DNA of 64,000 nucleotides from Leclercia adecarboxylata (GTDB taxonomy: Bacteria; Pseudomonadota; Gammaproteobacteria; Enterobacterales; Enterobacteriaceae), in NCBI RefSeq assembly GCF_023639785.1, contig NZ_CP098325.1:2790001-2854000 (forward strand), read 5' to 3'. The stretch's first letter is position 1, and each line of letters begins with the position of its first letter. Under the pieces are notes generated by a model, which was not told the origin of the DNA, did no database searches, and was given only the letters and a program-made list of their open reading frames with translations. This document shows, piece after piece, positions 21,306-30,910 of this stretch. The translations under genes were made by a program, and so were the position numbers.

Positions 21306-21333
21306 AAAAAAAAACGCTGGCCAGGCCAGCGTT
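21306..21333 (-). promoter_or_regulatory. rnd leader stem-loop with U-run (also fadD terminator)
   Basis: On the minus strand, AACGCTGGCCTGGCCAGCGTT is an almost perfect stem-loop followed by nine T residues, lying between the fadD stop and the rnd TTG start. In E. coli, a terminator-like stem-loop with a U-run in the rnd leader is needed for efficient translation. The same element would also terminate fadD transcripts. Confidence 0.75.
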
Positions 21334-21354
21334 TCTGGGTGACTAACACGAAGC

Positions 21355-23040
21355 TCAGCCTTTATTGTCCACTTTGGCGCGCGCTTCGTCACGTAATTCT
21401 CGTCGTAATATCTTCCCGACGTTCGATTTTGGCAGTTCATCGCGAAACTCCACCAGCTTCGGCACTTTATACCCGGTAAGGTGACGACGGCAGAAGGTGA
21501 TCAGCGCCTCTTCGCTCAGGGCTGGATCTTTTTTCACTACGAAGATTTTGACCGTTTCACCGCTGCTGCCTCCCGGAACGCCTACCGCAGCCACTTCCAG
21601 TACGCCGTTGTGCTGCATAACCACATCTTCGATCTCGTTCGGATAGACGTTAAAACCGGAGACCAGGATCATATCTTTCTTACGATCGACGATGCGTAAG
21701 AAGCCTTCGTCATCCATCACCGCGATGTCGCCCGTGTGCAGCCAGCCGTCCTTGATGATTTCGTCGGTCGCGTCCGGACGCTGCCAGTAGCCCAGCATCA
21801 CCTGCGGGCCTCGGACGCACAGCTCACCCGGTTCGCCATGGGGCACTTCGTTGTCGTCGTCATCCACCAGTTTGGCTTCGGTGGAGGGTACCGGCAGGCC
21901 AATGCTGCCGCTGTGATAGTCGATATCATGCGGGTTTACGCTCACCAGCGGGGCGCATTCGGTCAGGCCATAGCCCTCCAGCAGATACTGGCCGGTCAGT
22001 TTGACCCAGCGCTCGGCTACCGCCTGCTGCACCGGCATCCCACCGCCCGCCGACAGATGCAGGGTGGAGAAATCAAGCTGCTGGAACTCTTTGTTATTCA
22101 AAAGCGCGTTAAACAGGGTATTTACCCCGGTCATGGCGGTGAACGGATATTTTGCCAGCTCCTTCACCAGCCCCGGAATATCACGCGGATTGGTGATGAG
22201 TACGTTCTGCCCGCCAAGCTCGATAAACAGCAGGCAGTTCATGGTCAGGGCGAAGATGTGGTAGAGCGGCAGCGCGGTGATCACCAGCTCTTTGCCACGA
22301 TGCAACAGCGGCCCGTAGGTGGCATTCACCTGTTCGAGGTTCGCCAGCATGTTGCGGTGGGTAAGCATCGCCCCTTTCGCCACGCCGGTAGTACCGCCTG
22401 TATATTGCAGGAACGCCAGATCCTGCGCGACGATTTCCGGCTTAACGTACTGCATCCGGTAGCCCTGATGCAGCGCCCGGCGGAAAGAGATGGCATCCGG
22501 CAGATGGTATTTTGGCACCAGGCGTTTGACGTATTTAACGACGAAGTTAACCAGCGTCCCTTTGGCGGTGGAGAGCTGGTCGCCCATGCGCGTCAGTATG
22601 ACGTGTTTGACCTGCGTCTTATCCACCACTTTTTCCAGGGTGTGGGCGAAGTTGGAGACAATCACAATCGCCGAGGCGCCGCTGTCGTTTAGCTGGTGTT
22701 CAAGCTCGCGCGGGGTATAGAGCGGGTTGACGTTAACCACAATCATCCCGGCGCGCAGAATGCCGAACAGCGCGACCGGATACTGCAGCAGGTTAGGCAT
22801 CATCAGCGCCACGCGATCGCCCTTCTGCAGGCCTAATCCCTCCTGCAGATAGGCGGCAAAGGCCCGGCTGCGCTCTTCCAGCTTACGGAAGGTCATTACC
22901 TCGCCCATGTTCACAAACGCAGGCTGATCGGCGTAACGCGTCACGGAGTTTTCAAACAGTTCAACCAGGGATTGATAACGGTCAGGATTTATCTCTGCGG
23001 GAACATCCGCAGGATATCGGTTAAGCCAAACCTTCTTCAC
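21355..23040 (-). CDS. fadD: Long-chain fatty acid-CoA ligase
   Basis: FadD activates imported fatty acids to acyl-CoA at the inner membrane, feeding beta-oxidation and producing the FadR ligand. The 561-residue protein carries the AMP-binding signature [18 protein letters not shown], the motif GYGLTE and the FACS motif [27 protein letters not shown] chose the GTG at 23040 ([20 protein letters not shown]) because AGAGGTGA lies just upstream and the length matches E. coli; an ATG at 23106 would add 22 residues unlike the family. A FadR operator candidate lies 73 bases upstream. Confidence 0.97.
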   Translation of the reverse strand: MKKVWLNRYPADVPAEINPDRYQSLVELFENSVTRYADQPAFVNMGEVMTFRKLEERSRAFAAYLQEGLGLQKGDRVALMMPNLLQYPVALFGILRAGMIVVNVNPLYTPRELEHQLNDSGASAIVIVSNFAHTLEKVVDKTQVKHVILTRMGDQLSTAKGTLVNFVVKYVKRLVPKYHLPDAISFRRALHQGYRMQYVKPEIVAQDLAFLQYTGGTTGVAKGAMLTHRNMLANLEQVNATYGPLLHRGKELVITALPLYHIFALTMNCLLFIELGGQNVLITNPRDIPGLVKELAKYPFTAMTGVNTLFNALLNNKEFQQLDFSTLHLSAGGGMPVQQAVAERWVKLTGQYLLEGYGLTECAPLVSVNPHDIDYHSGSIGLPVPSTEAKLVDDDDNEVPHGEPGELCVRGPQVMLGYWQRPDATDEIIKDGWLHTGDIAVMDDEGFLRIVDRKKDMILVSGFNVYPNEIEDVVMQHNGVLEVAAVGVPGGSSGETVKIFVVKKDPALSEEALITFCRRHLTGYKVPKLVEFRDELPKSNVGKILRRELRDEARAKVDNKG

Positions 23041-23112
23041 TACATCACCTCTGAAATGCGTGTTCGTCGTCATCACAACCCCGGTTAATAAACAAGTCGT
23101 TAACATAATATT

Positions 23113-23129
23113 AACTCAGCGTACCAGTT
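23113..23129 (-). promoter_or_regulatory. FadR operator upstream of fadD
   Basis: On the minus strand the site reads AACTGGTACGCTGAGTT, close to the FadR consensus AACTGGTCNGACCNGTT and to the E. coli fadD operator as I remember it. FadR itself is encoded at 13383-14102, so regulator and target share the window. Confidence 0.6.
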
Positions 23130-23191
23130 TATTTATTGTCCGGATTTAAGGTTGCGAAGCGCGTCACTATTTATTTTTCTTATTACCGTGG

Positions 23192-23225
23192 AAAAAACGA
23201 AACAGCGGACGGGCCGCTGTTTGTT
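23192..23225 (-). terminator. Terminator after yeaY
   Basis: On the minus strand the stem AACAGCGG-CCCGT-CCGCTGTT is followed by TCGTTTTTT, ending yeaY transcripts before fadD. Confidence 0.75.
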
Positions 23226-23244
23226 AATCAATAATAACAATCAC

Positions 23245-23832
23245 TTACTCTGTTACTATCGTCCGAACCTGAGCAGGGCCAGGGCCGTAACCTGGCCATC
23301 CGCCGTAGCCGTATCCATAGCCATAACGCCATGGATGCGGTCCCCAGTACCAGGGATCCGGCGGCGGCATCATCACCTGCTGCTGTACCCGCCAGCGTTT
23401 GTAGCCGTTGGCCTGCATGGTCATGAATTTATACGGAGTATTGCCGACTTTACCCTGCTCTGAGCCAGTGATCGGCCCCACCACGGTGATCAGCTGCCCA
23501 CGGAAATCCACAGGATCGAGGAAGCCGTTAACGTCGGCGTAGATCCGGCCCCGTGAAGCTTCTCCCAGAACCGGACGTGCGCCGCTGTCCAGGGGCACGG
23601 TGGCAATCTCCAGACGGGTTTTACCCTGCTGGTTGATGACTTCCACCACTTTGCCGCCGAAACGGGCCTCCTGGCCGACATAGAGTTCCGGGGCGTTCAT
23701 CACCCGGACCAGATCCTGCTGCGGCGTCGGGCTGCTGCCCTGAATCGCATCAGGTACCGAAACACATCCCGTTAACGCCAGGGCGAACGCCCCGACGGTC
23801 AGCAGACGAAAAGCATATTTTTGAAGCGCCAT
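23245..23832 (-). CDS. yeaY: Slp-family outer-membrane lipoprotein YeaY
   Basis: This is a predicted outer-membrane lipoprotein of the Slp family with unknown role; E. coli yeaY has been linked to sigma-E regulation. A signal peptide ends in a lipobox [11 protein letters not shown]. The body has [28 protein letters not shown] and [19 protein letters not shown]. The C-terminus is a Gly/Tyr/Trp/Pro-rich tail. The ATG at 23832 has AAGGAG upstream (CGCATC spacer) and gives 195 residues. It sits between tsaB and fadD on the same strand. Confidence 0.93.
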   Translation of the reverse strand: MALQKYAFRLLTVGAFALALTGCVSVPDAIQGSSPTPQQDLVRVMNAPELYVGQEARFGGKVVEVINQQGKTRLEIATVPLDSGARPVLGEASRGRIYADVNGFLDPVDFRGQLITVVGPITGSEQGKVGNTPYKFMTMQANGYKRWRVQQQVMMPPPDPWYWGPHPWRYGYGYGYGGWPGYGPGPAQVRTIVTE

Positions 23833-23869
23833 GATGCGACTCCTTTTTCTCAGGCTCTTATACTGAGAT

Positions 23870-24565
23870 TCACTCCCGGCCCGGAAGTTTCTTCCACGCG
23901 ACGGTGTTTCGCAAATAAACCGGCTCGGCTTTCTCGACCGCCACGGTTTTACCTGCCTCCAGCATCTGACAGGCAATGGGCAGCATATCTTCAGCCGCGG
24001 GCAGCAGCATCTTGCCGTCAACCAGGGTCAGCCCGCTGTCGTTCGCCATATCCGGCCATGCCGGCCAGCCGGTGCCTACCGTCGCCCATTCGCCGGAGAG
24101 CTGCTTCATGCGTTCACCTGCCGCTTCTGGCGTAAGCACCGCTTCGCTCTCTTCCCCGTGCCAGACGCCCTGCTCGTCGCGGGTATATTCCGCCCAGTAG
24201 ACTTCGCCCATGCGGGCATCGATCGCCGCCAGCACGCGGGTCGCGCCGGTAGTGCGCCACGCGCCCTGGGCCATGGTCGCCAGGGTCGAGACGCCGATCA
24301 TCGGCAGCTCAGCGCCCAGCGCCAGCCCCTGGGCTATGCCGATACCGATGCGCACGCCGGTAAAGCTGCCCGGGCCGCGGCCGTAGGCCAGCGCGTCGAG
24401 ATCGGTAAGGGAGGTATTGCCCTCGGTGAGGATCATCTTCACCAGGGGCAGGATTCGTTGGGTGTGTTCCCGGGGGCACTCTTCGAAATGCGCACAGAGC
24501 GTGCCGTCATTCCACAGGGCAACGGAGCAGGCCTCTGTCGCGGTATCGATAGCCAGAATTCGCAT
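23870..24565 (-). CDS. tsaB: tRNA t6A synthesis partner TsaB
   Basis: TsaB (YeaZ) forms the TsaBDE complex that, with TsaC, installs threonylcarbamoyl-adenosine at position 37 of ANN-decoding tRNAs; it is an inactive ASKHA-fold partner for TsaD. The 231-residue protein starts [18 protein letters not shown] and has [14 protein letters not shown], the family signature. It is essential in E. coli. The same-strand order yoaA-tsaB-yeaY-fadD is that of E. coli. Confidence 0.96.
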   Translation of the reverse strand: MRILAIDTATEACSVALWNDGTLCAHFEECPREHTQRILPLVKMILTEGNTSLTDLDALAYGRGPGSFTGVRIGIGIAQGLALGAELPMIGVSTLATMAQGAWRTTGATRVLAAIDARMGEVYWAEYTRDEQGVWHGEESEAVLTPEAAGERMKQLSGEWATVGTGWPAWPDMANDSGLTLVDGKMLLPAAEDMLPIACQMLEAGKTVAVEKAEPVYLRNTVAWKKLPGRE

Positions 24566-24631
24566 GTGTTGTCGCGCTCTCGCAGTGGTCAGTCACAAAA
24601 AGGCGCGCATTTTAGCACACCCATCAGCAAA

Positions 24632-26542
24632 TTACTGCGCCTGCGACGCGGCAAGGAAACGCACCGCGCGATCGATATCCCGGGTGCGCGGCGCCGGAGG
24701 CAGGCTGGCAATAAAGGTGGCACCGTAAGGACGCATCACCAGGCGGTTATCGCAGATCACCAGCACCCCGCGATCGTCCACGTCGCGGATCAGACGCCCC
24801 ACCCCCTGCTTCAGGGTAATGACCGCATCGGGAAGCTGTACCTCATCAAAGGGATCGCCCCCGCGCAGGCGGCAATCTTCCATTCGCGCCTTCAGCAGGG
24901 GATCGTCCGGGGAGGTAAAGGGCAGTTTGTCGATGATCACCAGCGACAGTGCATCGCCGCGCACGTCTACTCCTTCCCAGAAGCTGCTGGTCGCCACCAG
25001 CAGGGCATTGCCCGCCGTGACAAACTGCTGCAACAGCTGGCCTTTGCTGGTTTCACCCTGCAACAGCACCGGCAGCGTCATGGTGGCGCGGAACTGCTCC
25101 GCCAGGTCGCGCATCATCGCGTGGGACGTGCAGAGCATAAAGCAGCGGCCATTGTTGGCCTCAATCATCGGCTTGAGCATCGCCGCCAGATGGCGGGCGG
25201 CGCCGGGCTGATTGGGCAGCGGCAGGTTGCGCGGCACGCAGAGCAGCGCCTGGGTAGCGTAATCAAACGGGCTTGGCAGCAGCAGGGATTTGGCCTGCTC
25301 AATCCCGAGACGTTCGGTGAAGTGGTGCAGATCGTCATTCACCGACAGCGTGGCGGAGGTGAAGATCCAGCTGCCCGGTTTTTGCACCATCACCTCTTTA
25401 AACTTATCGGCCACGGTGAGCGGCGTCAGGGCGAGGGTAAAGTGGCGCGAGTTGCATTCGTACCAGTAGCTGTAACCCGGCTGGTTGAACTCTTTCAGCC
25501 GTTTCAGGCGCGCGCGGTAGAGGGTGGCCCGTTCAAAGGCGGCATCGAGCAGCGCAGAGCGTCCGAGCGAGAGCTTCGCCACGTCATAGCAAAGCTCCAG
25601 CGCGTCATCGAGCAGTAGCAGCGCGCGCTGAATATGCTGATCGGCCAGCAGTTCGCGCAGATTGCCGCGAAAGCCCGGGTCGCCCAGCTGCATCCGGAAA
25701 TCCTGAGTGCTTTGCGCCAGGCGGTCGGCGCACTTCTGTAGCTGCTGGGTATCTTTCAGTTCAGTGCGGTAAGCGATGGTGAAATCTTTCGCCAGATCCT
25801 GCAGCTGGCGGCTGGAGAGCGACTGGCCGAAATACTGGCTGGCAATGTCGGGGAGCTGATGGGCTTCGTCGAAAATCAGTACCTCGGCTTCGGGGATAAG
25901 TTCGCCAAAACCGCCCTCTTTCACCACCATATCCGCCAGGAACAGGTGATGGTTGACCACCACCACGTCCGCATCCATCGCCGTTTTACGCGCTTTCACC
26001 ACAAAGCAATCTTTGTAGAGCGGGCAGTCGCTGCCCAGACAGTTGTCGTTGGTGCTGGTAACCAGCGGCCAGGCGGGTGAGTCTTCCGCCACGCTGGCGC
26101 AGGTGCTGATATCGCCGTCCAGCGTCTGGTTGGCCCAGCTGCGCAGGATGATGACGTCGCTGAGGGTCTGCACCGGCAGATCCCCGCCCGCCAGCGCCTG
26201 CTGTTCGAGACGCTCAAGGCAGAGATAGTTGGAACGCCCTTTCAGCAGGGCCAGACGGCCTTTGTACTTGAGGGCCTTAGCGACGGTCGGCAGATCGCGG
26301 CTGTAAAGCTGATCCTGCAGCGCTTTCGAACCGGTGGAGATGATCACCTTTTTTTTGGCCCGCAGCGCCGGAGCGAGGTAGGCGTAAGTTTTACCGGTGC
26401 CGGTACCTGCTTCTACCACCAGCGGCTCAGCGCTGTCGATGGCATCGGCGACCGCGTGCGCCATCTGGCGCTGCGGCTCGCGCGGCTTAAAGCCAGGAAT
26501 TGCCTTTGCTAACTGTCCGTCTGCTGCGAAATCGTCTGCCAC
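24632..26542 (-). CDS. yoaA: DinG/XPD-family iron-sulfur helicase YoaA
   Basis: YoaA is an ATP-dependent 5'-3' DNA helicase that in E. coli pairs with the DNA polymerase III chi subunit to help repair blocked forks. The 636-residue protein has Walker A EAGTGTGKT (about 44-52), DEAH in IFDEAHQLPD (225-228) and the four FeS cysteines: one in NYLCLE (108) and three in NDNCLGSDCPLYKDC (168, 173, 179). The C-terminal helicase motifs LVATSSFWEGVDV and QGVGRLIRD are intact. The start is GTG with AGGGGG upstream. YoaB is divergent. Confidence 0.95.
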   Translation of the reverse strand: MADDFAADGQLAKAIPGFKPREPQRQMAHAVADAIDSAEPLVVEAGTGTGKTYAYLAPALRAKKKVIISTGSKALQDQLYSRDLPTVAKALKYKGRLALLKGRSNYLCLERLEQQALAGGDLPVQTLSDVIILRSWANQTLDGDISTCASVAEDSPAWPLVTSTNDNCLGSDCPLYKDCFVVKARKTAMDADVVVVNHHLFLADMVVKEGGFGELIPEAEVLIFDEAHQLPDIASQYFGQSLSSRQLQDLAKDFTIAYRTELKDTQQLQKCADRLAQSTQDFRMQLGDPGFRGNLRELLADQHIQRALLLLDDALELCYDVAKLSLGRSALLDAAFERATLYRARLKRLKEFNQPGYSYWYECNSRHFTLALTPLTVADKFKEVMVQKPGSWIFTSATLSVNDDLHHFTERLGIEQAKSLLLPSPFDYATQALLCVPRNLPLPNQPGAARHLAAMLKPMIEANNGRCFMLCTSHAMMRDLAEQFRATMTLPVLLQGETSKGQLLQQFVTAGNALLVATSSFWEGVDVRGDALSLVIIDKLPFTSPDDPLLKARMEDCRLRGGDPFDEVQLPDAVITLKQGVGRLIRDVDDRGVLVICDNRLVMRPYGATFIASLPPAPRTRDIDRAVRFLAASQAQ

Positions 26543-26668
26543 TCTGCCCCCTGTATTTTTGCACAGGGATTATGTCAGGCCGAGGGTCCTGGCGCCAGTC
26601 GAGAGTGACGCAGGCAAAACAATATGGCAGTCTTGCCCGCGGAAACTCACAATAACGAGGAAACGTAT

Positions 26669-27013
26669 ATGACAATTGTGCGCATTGATGCCGAAGCCCG
26701 CTGGTCAGATGTGGTGATCCACAATCAGACCCTGTACTACACCGGCGTGCCGGCGAACCTGGATGCCGATGCTTATGAGCAGACGGCGAATACCCTGGCC
26801 CAGATTGACGCGGTGCTGGAAAAACAGGGCAGCGACAAATCCCGCATTCTGGATGCGACCATTTTCCTTGCCAGTAAAGATGATTTTGCGGCGATGAACA
26901 AAGCCTGGGATGAGTGGGTTGTGGCAGGCCACGCGCCTGTACGCTGCACGGTACAGGCGACGCTGATGAAGCCGCAGTATAAGGTTGAGATTAAGATTAT
27001 CGCTGCGGTGTAA
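26669..27013 (+). CDS. yoaB: RidA-family protein YoaB
   Basis: This 114-residue protein is in the RidA/YjgF/UK114 family, whose best-known member deaminates reactive enamine/imine intermediates. The conserved arginine lies in APVRCTVQATL near the C-terminus; whether YoaB has the same activity is not established. I chose the ATG at 26669 (MTIVRIDAEARWSDVVIHN), with ACGAGGAAA upstream, over an ATG at 26624. It is divergent from yoaA and converges with yoaH. Confidence 0.93.
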   Translation: MTIVRIDAEARWSDVVIHNQTLYYTGVPANLDADAYEQTANTLAQIDAVLEKQGSDKSRILDATIFLASKDDFAAMNKAWDEWVVAGHAPVRCTVQATLMKPQYKVEIKIIAAV

Positions 27014-27019
27014 GCGGCG

Positions 27020-27202
27020 TTACTCCTCTTCATCATCCTCAAAACGCGCCACAATCCGCTCGCCGGTATGGGTGGCGCGAAGCTCTTCAGCCACCTGGGA
27101 AATCGCCTGTCCGCTGCTCATCCCCTGGGACATCAGCTCCTGGATGCGCTCGACGGCCTTTTGCTGCTGCTCATGGCTCAGTGAAGGTAAACCTGCAAAC
27201 AT
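27020..27202 (-). CDS. yoaH: UPF0181 protein YoaH
   Basis: This is a 60-residue cytoplasmic protein of unknown function, starting [20 protein letters not shown], with [15 protein letters not shown] and an acidic C-terminus (EDDEEE). The ATG at 27202 is preceded by AGGAG at good spacing, so I prefer it over the ATG two codons upstream. It converges on yoaB (6-base gap) and is divergent from pabB. Confidence 0.92.
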
Positions 27203-27263
27203 CGTCAACTCCTGCTAAATTATCAGCGCTAATTATTTCACGCTGCCCGGTAGTCTACCACCC

Positions 27264-28616
27264 ATGAACTCGTTATCCCCCACTGTTTTGACATTGCCCT
27301 GGCGTCCTGACGCCGCAGAATTCTGGTTTGCCCCCTTAAGCCATCTGCCATGGGCAATGCTGCTGCACTCGGGCCATGCGGATCACCCTTACAGCCGCTT
27401 TGATATTCTGGTGGCCGATCCGCGCGCCACGCTGGTGACTCAGGGCGCAGACACGCTGATCAACGGCGTGTCCTCCAATGCCTGCCCGCTGAGCCTGCTC
27501 CAGCAGGCTATTGACGATATGCACCTGCCCTGCGCTCCAAATCCGGACCTGCCCTTCCAGGGCGGCGCGCTGGGGCTGTTCGGCTACGATCTGGGCCGCC
27601 GCTTCGAGCAATTGCCGGAGATGGCCGAGCGGGATATCGCCCTGGCGGACATGGCGGTGGGCCTGTACGACTGGGCAATTGTCGTCGATCACCACAAACA
27701 GCAGGTGTCGCTGGTGTGCCACACTGATATTGACGCCCGGCTGGCCTGGCTCGAAGCACAGCAGAGGCCCGGGAACAAACCCGCATTCCGGCTGACCTCC
27801 GGCTGGCAGGCCAATATGACCGCAGCGGAGTACCATGACAAATTTGACCGCGTGCAGGCCTTTCTGCACAGCGGTGACTGCTATCAGGTAAACCTGGCCC
27901 AACGTTTCGAGGCGCATTACGAGGGCGATGAGTGGCAGGCGTTTACCCGGTTGAATGCCAACAACCGCGCCCCGTTCAGCGCCTTTTTACGCCTTGAAGA
28001 GGGGGCGATCCTGAGCCTCTCTCCGGAGCGTTTTATTCACCTGGCGGAGGGCACCATCCAGACTCGCCCTATCAAAGGCACCCTGCCGCGGCTGGCGGAT
28101 GCCGAAGCCGATCGCCAGCAGGCGGAGAAGCTTGCCGCCTCGCCGAAAGACAGGGCGGAAAACCTGATGATCGTCGACCTGATGCGCAATGACATTGGCC
28201 GGGTGGCAGAGCCAGGAAGCGTGCGGGTGCCGGAGCTGTTCGTGGTGGAGCCTTTCCCTGCCGTGCACCATCTGGTGAGCACCATTACCGCCCGACTGCC
28301 GTCGTGCAGAACTGCGTGCGACCTGCTGCGCGCCGCTTTCCCCGGGGGGTCGATCACCGGCGCGCCAAAAGTGCGGGCGATGGAAATTATCGACGAGCTG
28401 GAGCCCCACCGCCGTAACGCCTGGTGCGGCAGCATCGGCTATATCAGCCTGTGCGGGGGCATGGATACCAGCATCACCATTCGTACCCTGACGGCGGTAG
28501 CCGGACAGATTTACTGTTCCGCAGGCGGCGGGATCGTGGCCGACAGCCAGGCCGCGGCGGAATATCAGGAAACCTTTGATAAAGTGAATCGTATTCTGCA
28601 ACAACTGGAGCGCTAA
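27264..28616 (+). CDS. pabB: Aminodeoxychorismate synthase component I
   Basis: PabB converts chorismate plus ammonia (from PabA) to 4-amino-4-deoxychorismate on the way to p-aminobenzoate and folate. The 450-residue protein has the chorismate-binding domain with TRPIKGTLPR (the catalytic lysine typical of PabB), VDLMRNDIGRVAEPGSV, FPGGSITGAPKVRAMEIIDELE and YCSAGGGIVADS. The N-terminal domain (about 1-170) matches anthranilate synthase component I. NudL follows after 3 bases, so the two are probably co-transcribed. Confidence 0.96.
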   Translation: MNSLSPTVLTLPWRPDAAEFWFAPLSHLPWAMLLHSGHADHPYSRFDILVADPRATLVTQGADTLINGVSSNACPLSLLQQAIDDMHLPCAPNPDLPFQGGALGLFGYDLGRRFEQLPEMAERDIALADMAVGLYDWAIVVDHHKQQVSLVCHTDIDARLAWLEAQQRPGNKPAFRLTSGWQANMTAAEYHDKFDRVQAFLHSGDCYQVNLAQRFEAHYEGDEWQAFTRLNANNRAPFSAFLRLEEGAILSLSPERFIHLAEGTIQTRPIKGTLPRLADAEADRQQAEKLAASPKDRAENLMIVDLMRNDIGRVAEPGSVRVPELFVVEPFPAVHHLVSTITARLPSCRTACDLLRAAFPGGSITGAPKVRAMEIIDELEPHRRNAWCGSIGYISLCGGMDTSITIRTLTAVAGQIYCSAGGGIVADSQAAAEYQETFDKVNRILQQLER

Positions 28617-28619
28617 CTG

Positions 28620-29198
28620 GTGAATACCCACGATCTGACCCTGGACAACTTTTTATCGCGTTTTCAGCTTTTGCGCCCGCAGGTGAACTACACCGCCCTG
28701 AACCAGCGTCAGGCGGCGGTGTTGATCCCGGTGGTCCGTCGGGTGCAGCCGGGCCTGCTGCTGACCCGCCGCTCGGCCCAGTTGCGTAAGCACGCCGGTC
28801 AGGTGGCCTTTCCCGGCGGGGCAGTAGACAGTACCGATGCCTCATTAATCGCCACCGCCCTGCGCGAGGCCGAGGAAGAGGTGGCGATCCCGCCGCACAA
28901 GGTCGAGGTGATCGGCGTTCTGCCGCCGGTGGACAGCGTGACCGGTTTTCAGGTGACGCCGGTGGTGGGCATTATTCCGCCGGATCTGCCCTACCGCGCC
29001 AGCGTTGACGAAGTGGAATCGGTCTTTGAAATGCCGCTGGCGGAAGCCCTGCGTCTGGGGCGCTATCATCCGCTGGATATTCAACGTCGTGGCCAGGATC
29101 ACCGGGTGTGGCTCTCCTGGTATCAGCATTATTTTGTCTGGGGCATGACGGCAGGAATTATTCGTGAGCTGGCGCTGCAGATCGGCCTGAAACCTTGA
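28620..29198 (+). CDS. nudL: Nudix hydrolase NudL
   Basis: This predicted Nudix enzyme (192 residues; CoA-pyrophosphatase-like family) has the NuCoA/UPF0035 motif [21 protein letters not shown] directly ahead of the Nudix box (GGAVD...[11 protein letters not shown]). The two motifs together point to CoA or acyl-CoA as substrate, by family knowledge; the E. coli protein has not been fully defined. The start is GTG, 3 bases after pabB, translationally close. Confidence 0.92.
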   Translation: MNTHDLTLDNFLSRFQLLRPQVNYTALNQRQAAVLIPVVRRVQPGLLLTRRSAQLRKHAGQVAFPGGAVDSTDASLIATALREAEEEVAIPPHKVEVIGVLPPVDSVTGFQVTPVVGIIPPDLPYRASVDEVESVFEMPLAEALRLGRYHPLDIQRRGQDHRVWLSWYQHYFVWGMTAGIIRELALQIGLKP

Positions 29199-29381
29199 CT
29201 ATACTTTACATTCGTCCTTTTTTTGCGCCTTTGCGATCTTCCTCTCGCTATTAGTTTATCCGGCGTTAACCATTAGTTTAATTCATGTGAATAGTTAAGC
29301 TGACGACAGGGTTCCCTCTTACACTATGCGAAGTTATTACATCGTTACTGGAAACCCGGTAACCCTGTCAGGAGTGTTAAA

Positions 29382-30746
29382 GTGATTAGTATATTCGACA
29401 TGTTCAAAGTGGGGATTGGTCCCTCTTCTTCCCACACTGTAGGGCCGATGAAGGCCGGTAAACAGTTCGTCGATGACCTGGTCGAAAAAGGATTACTGGA
29501 TAGCGTTACCCGCGTGGCCGTAGACGTTTACGGTTCGCTCTCGCTCACGGGTAAAGGCCACCACACCGATATCGCCATTATTATGGGTCTGGCCGGAAAT
29601 ATGCCGGACACCGTAGATATTGACGCCATTCCGGCGTTTATTCGCGACGTGGAAACGCGCGGCCGTCTGCTGCTGGCGAATGGCCAGCACGAAGTGAATT
29701 TCCCTCAGGACGACGGCATGCGTTTTCGCAGCGACAACCTCTCGTTGCATGAAAACGGGATGCAGATCCACGCCTTCAGCGGCGAGAAAGTGATCTACAG
29801 CAAAACCTATTACTCTATCGGCGGCGGCTTTATCGTCGACGAAGAGCATTTCGGCCAGGACGTGACGGGCGATGTGAAAGTGCCTTACCCGTTTAAATCG
29901 GCGACAGAGATGCTGAATTACTGCAAAGAGACCGGCCTGTCTCTTTCCGGCATGGTGATGCAGAACGAGCTGGCGCTGCACAGCAAGAAAGAAATTGAAG
30001 ACTATTTCGCCAACGTCTGGCAGACCATGCGCGCCTGTATCGATCGCGGGATCAACACCGAAGGCGTGTTGCCTGGCCCGCTGCGCGTGCCGCGCCGTGC
30101 CTCTGCCCTGCGCCGCATGCTGGTGACGACGGACAAATACTCCAACGATCCGATGAACGTGGTGGACTGGGTGAACATGTTTGCCCTCGCGGTGAACGAA
30201 GAGAACGCCGCCGGTGGACGTGTGGTCACCGCCCCAACGAACGGCGCCTGCGGTATCGTTCCGGCGGTGCTGGCCTATTACGATCACTTTATCGGATCCG
30301 TGAGCCCGGACATCTACATCCGCTACTTCCTCGCCGCGGGCGCGGTAGGTGCGCTGTATAAGATGAACGCCTCCATTTCTGGCGCTGAAGTCGGCTGTCA
30401 GGGCGAAGTCGGCGTAGCCTGCTCGATGGCGGCGGCCGGTCTGGCCGAGCTGTTGGGCGCCAGCCCGGAACAGGTGTGCGTGGCCGCAGAGATCGGCATG
30501 GAACACAACCTCGGTCTGACCTGTGACCCGGTTGCGGGACAGGTTCAGGTACCCTGCATTGAGCGTAACGCCATTGCCTCGGTAAAAGCGATCAACGCCT
30601 CGCGCATGGCGATGCGCCGCACCAGCGAACCGCGCGTCTCGCTGGATAAGGTCATCGAAACCATGTACGAGACCGGTAAAGACATGAACGCCAAATACCG
30701 CGAAACCTCCCGCGGCGGCCTGGCTATCAAGGTGCAGTGCGACTAA
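29382..30746 (+). CDS. sdaA: L-serine dehydratase 1
   Basis: SdaA deaminates L-serine to pyruvate using a 4Fe-4S cluster. The 454-residue protein has the N-terminal [14 protein letters not shown] motif, and candidate cluster cysteines in [28 protein letters not shown]. The start is GTG at 29382 with CAGGAG upstream, as in many relatives. E. coli sdaA responds to Lrp and leucine; I see no definite Lrp site in the 183-base leader. A hairpin terminator follows at 30789. Confidence 0.97.
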   Translation: MISIFDMFKVGIGPSSSHTVGPMKAGKQFVDDLVEKGLLDSVTRVAVDVYGSLSLTGKGHHTDIAIIMGLAGNMPDTVDIDAIPAFIRDVETRGRLLLANGQHEVNFPQDDGMRFRSDNLSLHENGMQIHAFSGEKVIYSKTYYSIGGGFIVDEEHFGQDVTGDVKVPYPFKSATEMLNYCKETGLSLSGMVMQNELALHSKKEIEDYFANVWQTMRACIDRGINTEGVLPGPLRVPRRASALRRMLVTTDKYSNDPMNVVDWVNMFALAVNEENAAGGRVVTAPTNGACGIVPAVLAYYDHFIGSVSPDIYIRYFLAAGAVGALYKMNASISGAEVGCQGEVGVACSMAAAGLAELLGASPEQVCVAAEIGMEHNLGLTCDPVAGQVQVPCIERNAIASVKAINASRMAMRRTSEPRVSLDKVIETMYETGKDMNAKYRETSRGGLAIKVQCD

Positions 30747-30788
30747 ACCTCTGAAAGCGCCTCTGCGACTTTCGACTCTCATACTCTT

Positions 30789-30818
30789 TTCGCCCATCTG
30801 CTACGGATGGGCGAATTT
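30789..30818 (+). terminator. Hairpin after sdaA
   Basis: TTTCGCCCATC-TGCTAC-GGATGGGCGAATTTC is a strong stem with a short T-containing tail. Confidence 0.65.
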
Positions 30819-30910
30819 CATCGACTTTTCTCGTTACCTTTAATCAGGCCTACTACACTAGCCAGGTTGCCACGGGCATTCACGCCAGTGGCTCTTCGGG
30901 TGGCCGTGGC

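Noticed and set aside
24158..25618. 486-codon open frame opposite tsaB and yoaA
   Set aside because: It spans two real genes and the gap between them on the other strand, which shows it is only a stop-free frame.
29493..30797. 434-codon open frame opposite sdaA
   Set aside because: A shadow of a well-conserved gene; the composition is His/Arg/Val-rich and no family is recognisable.
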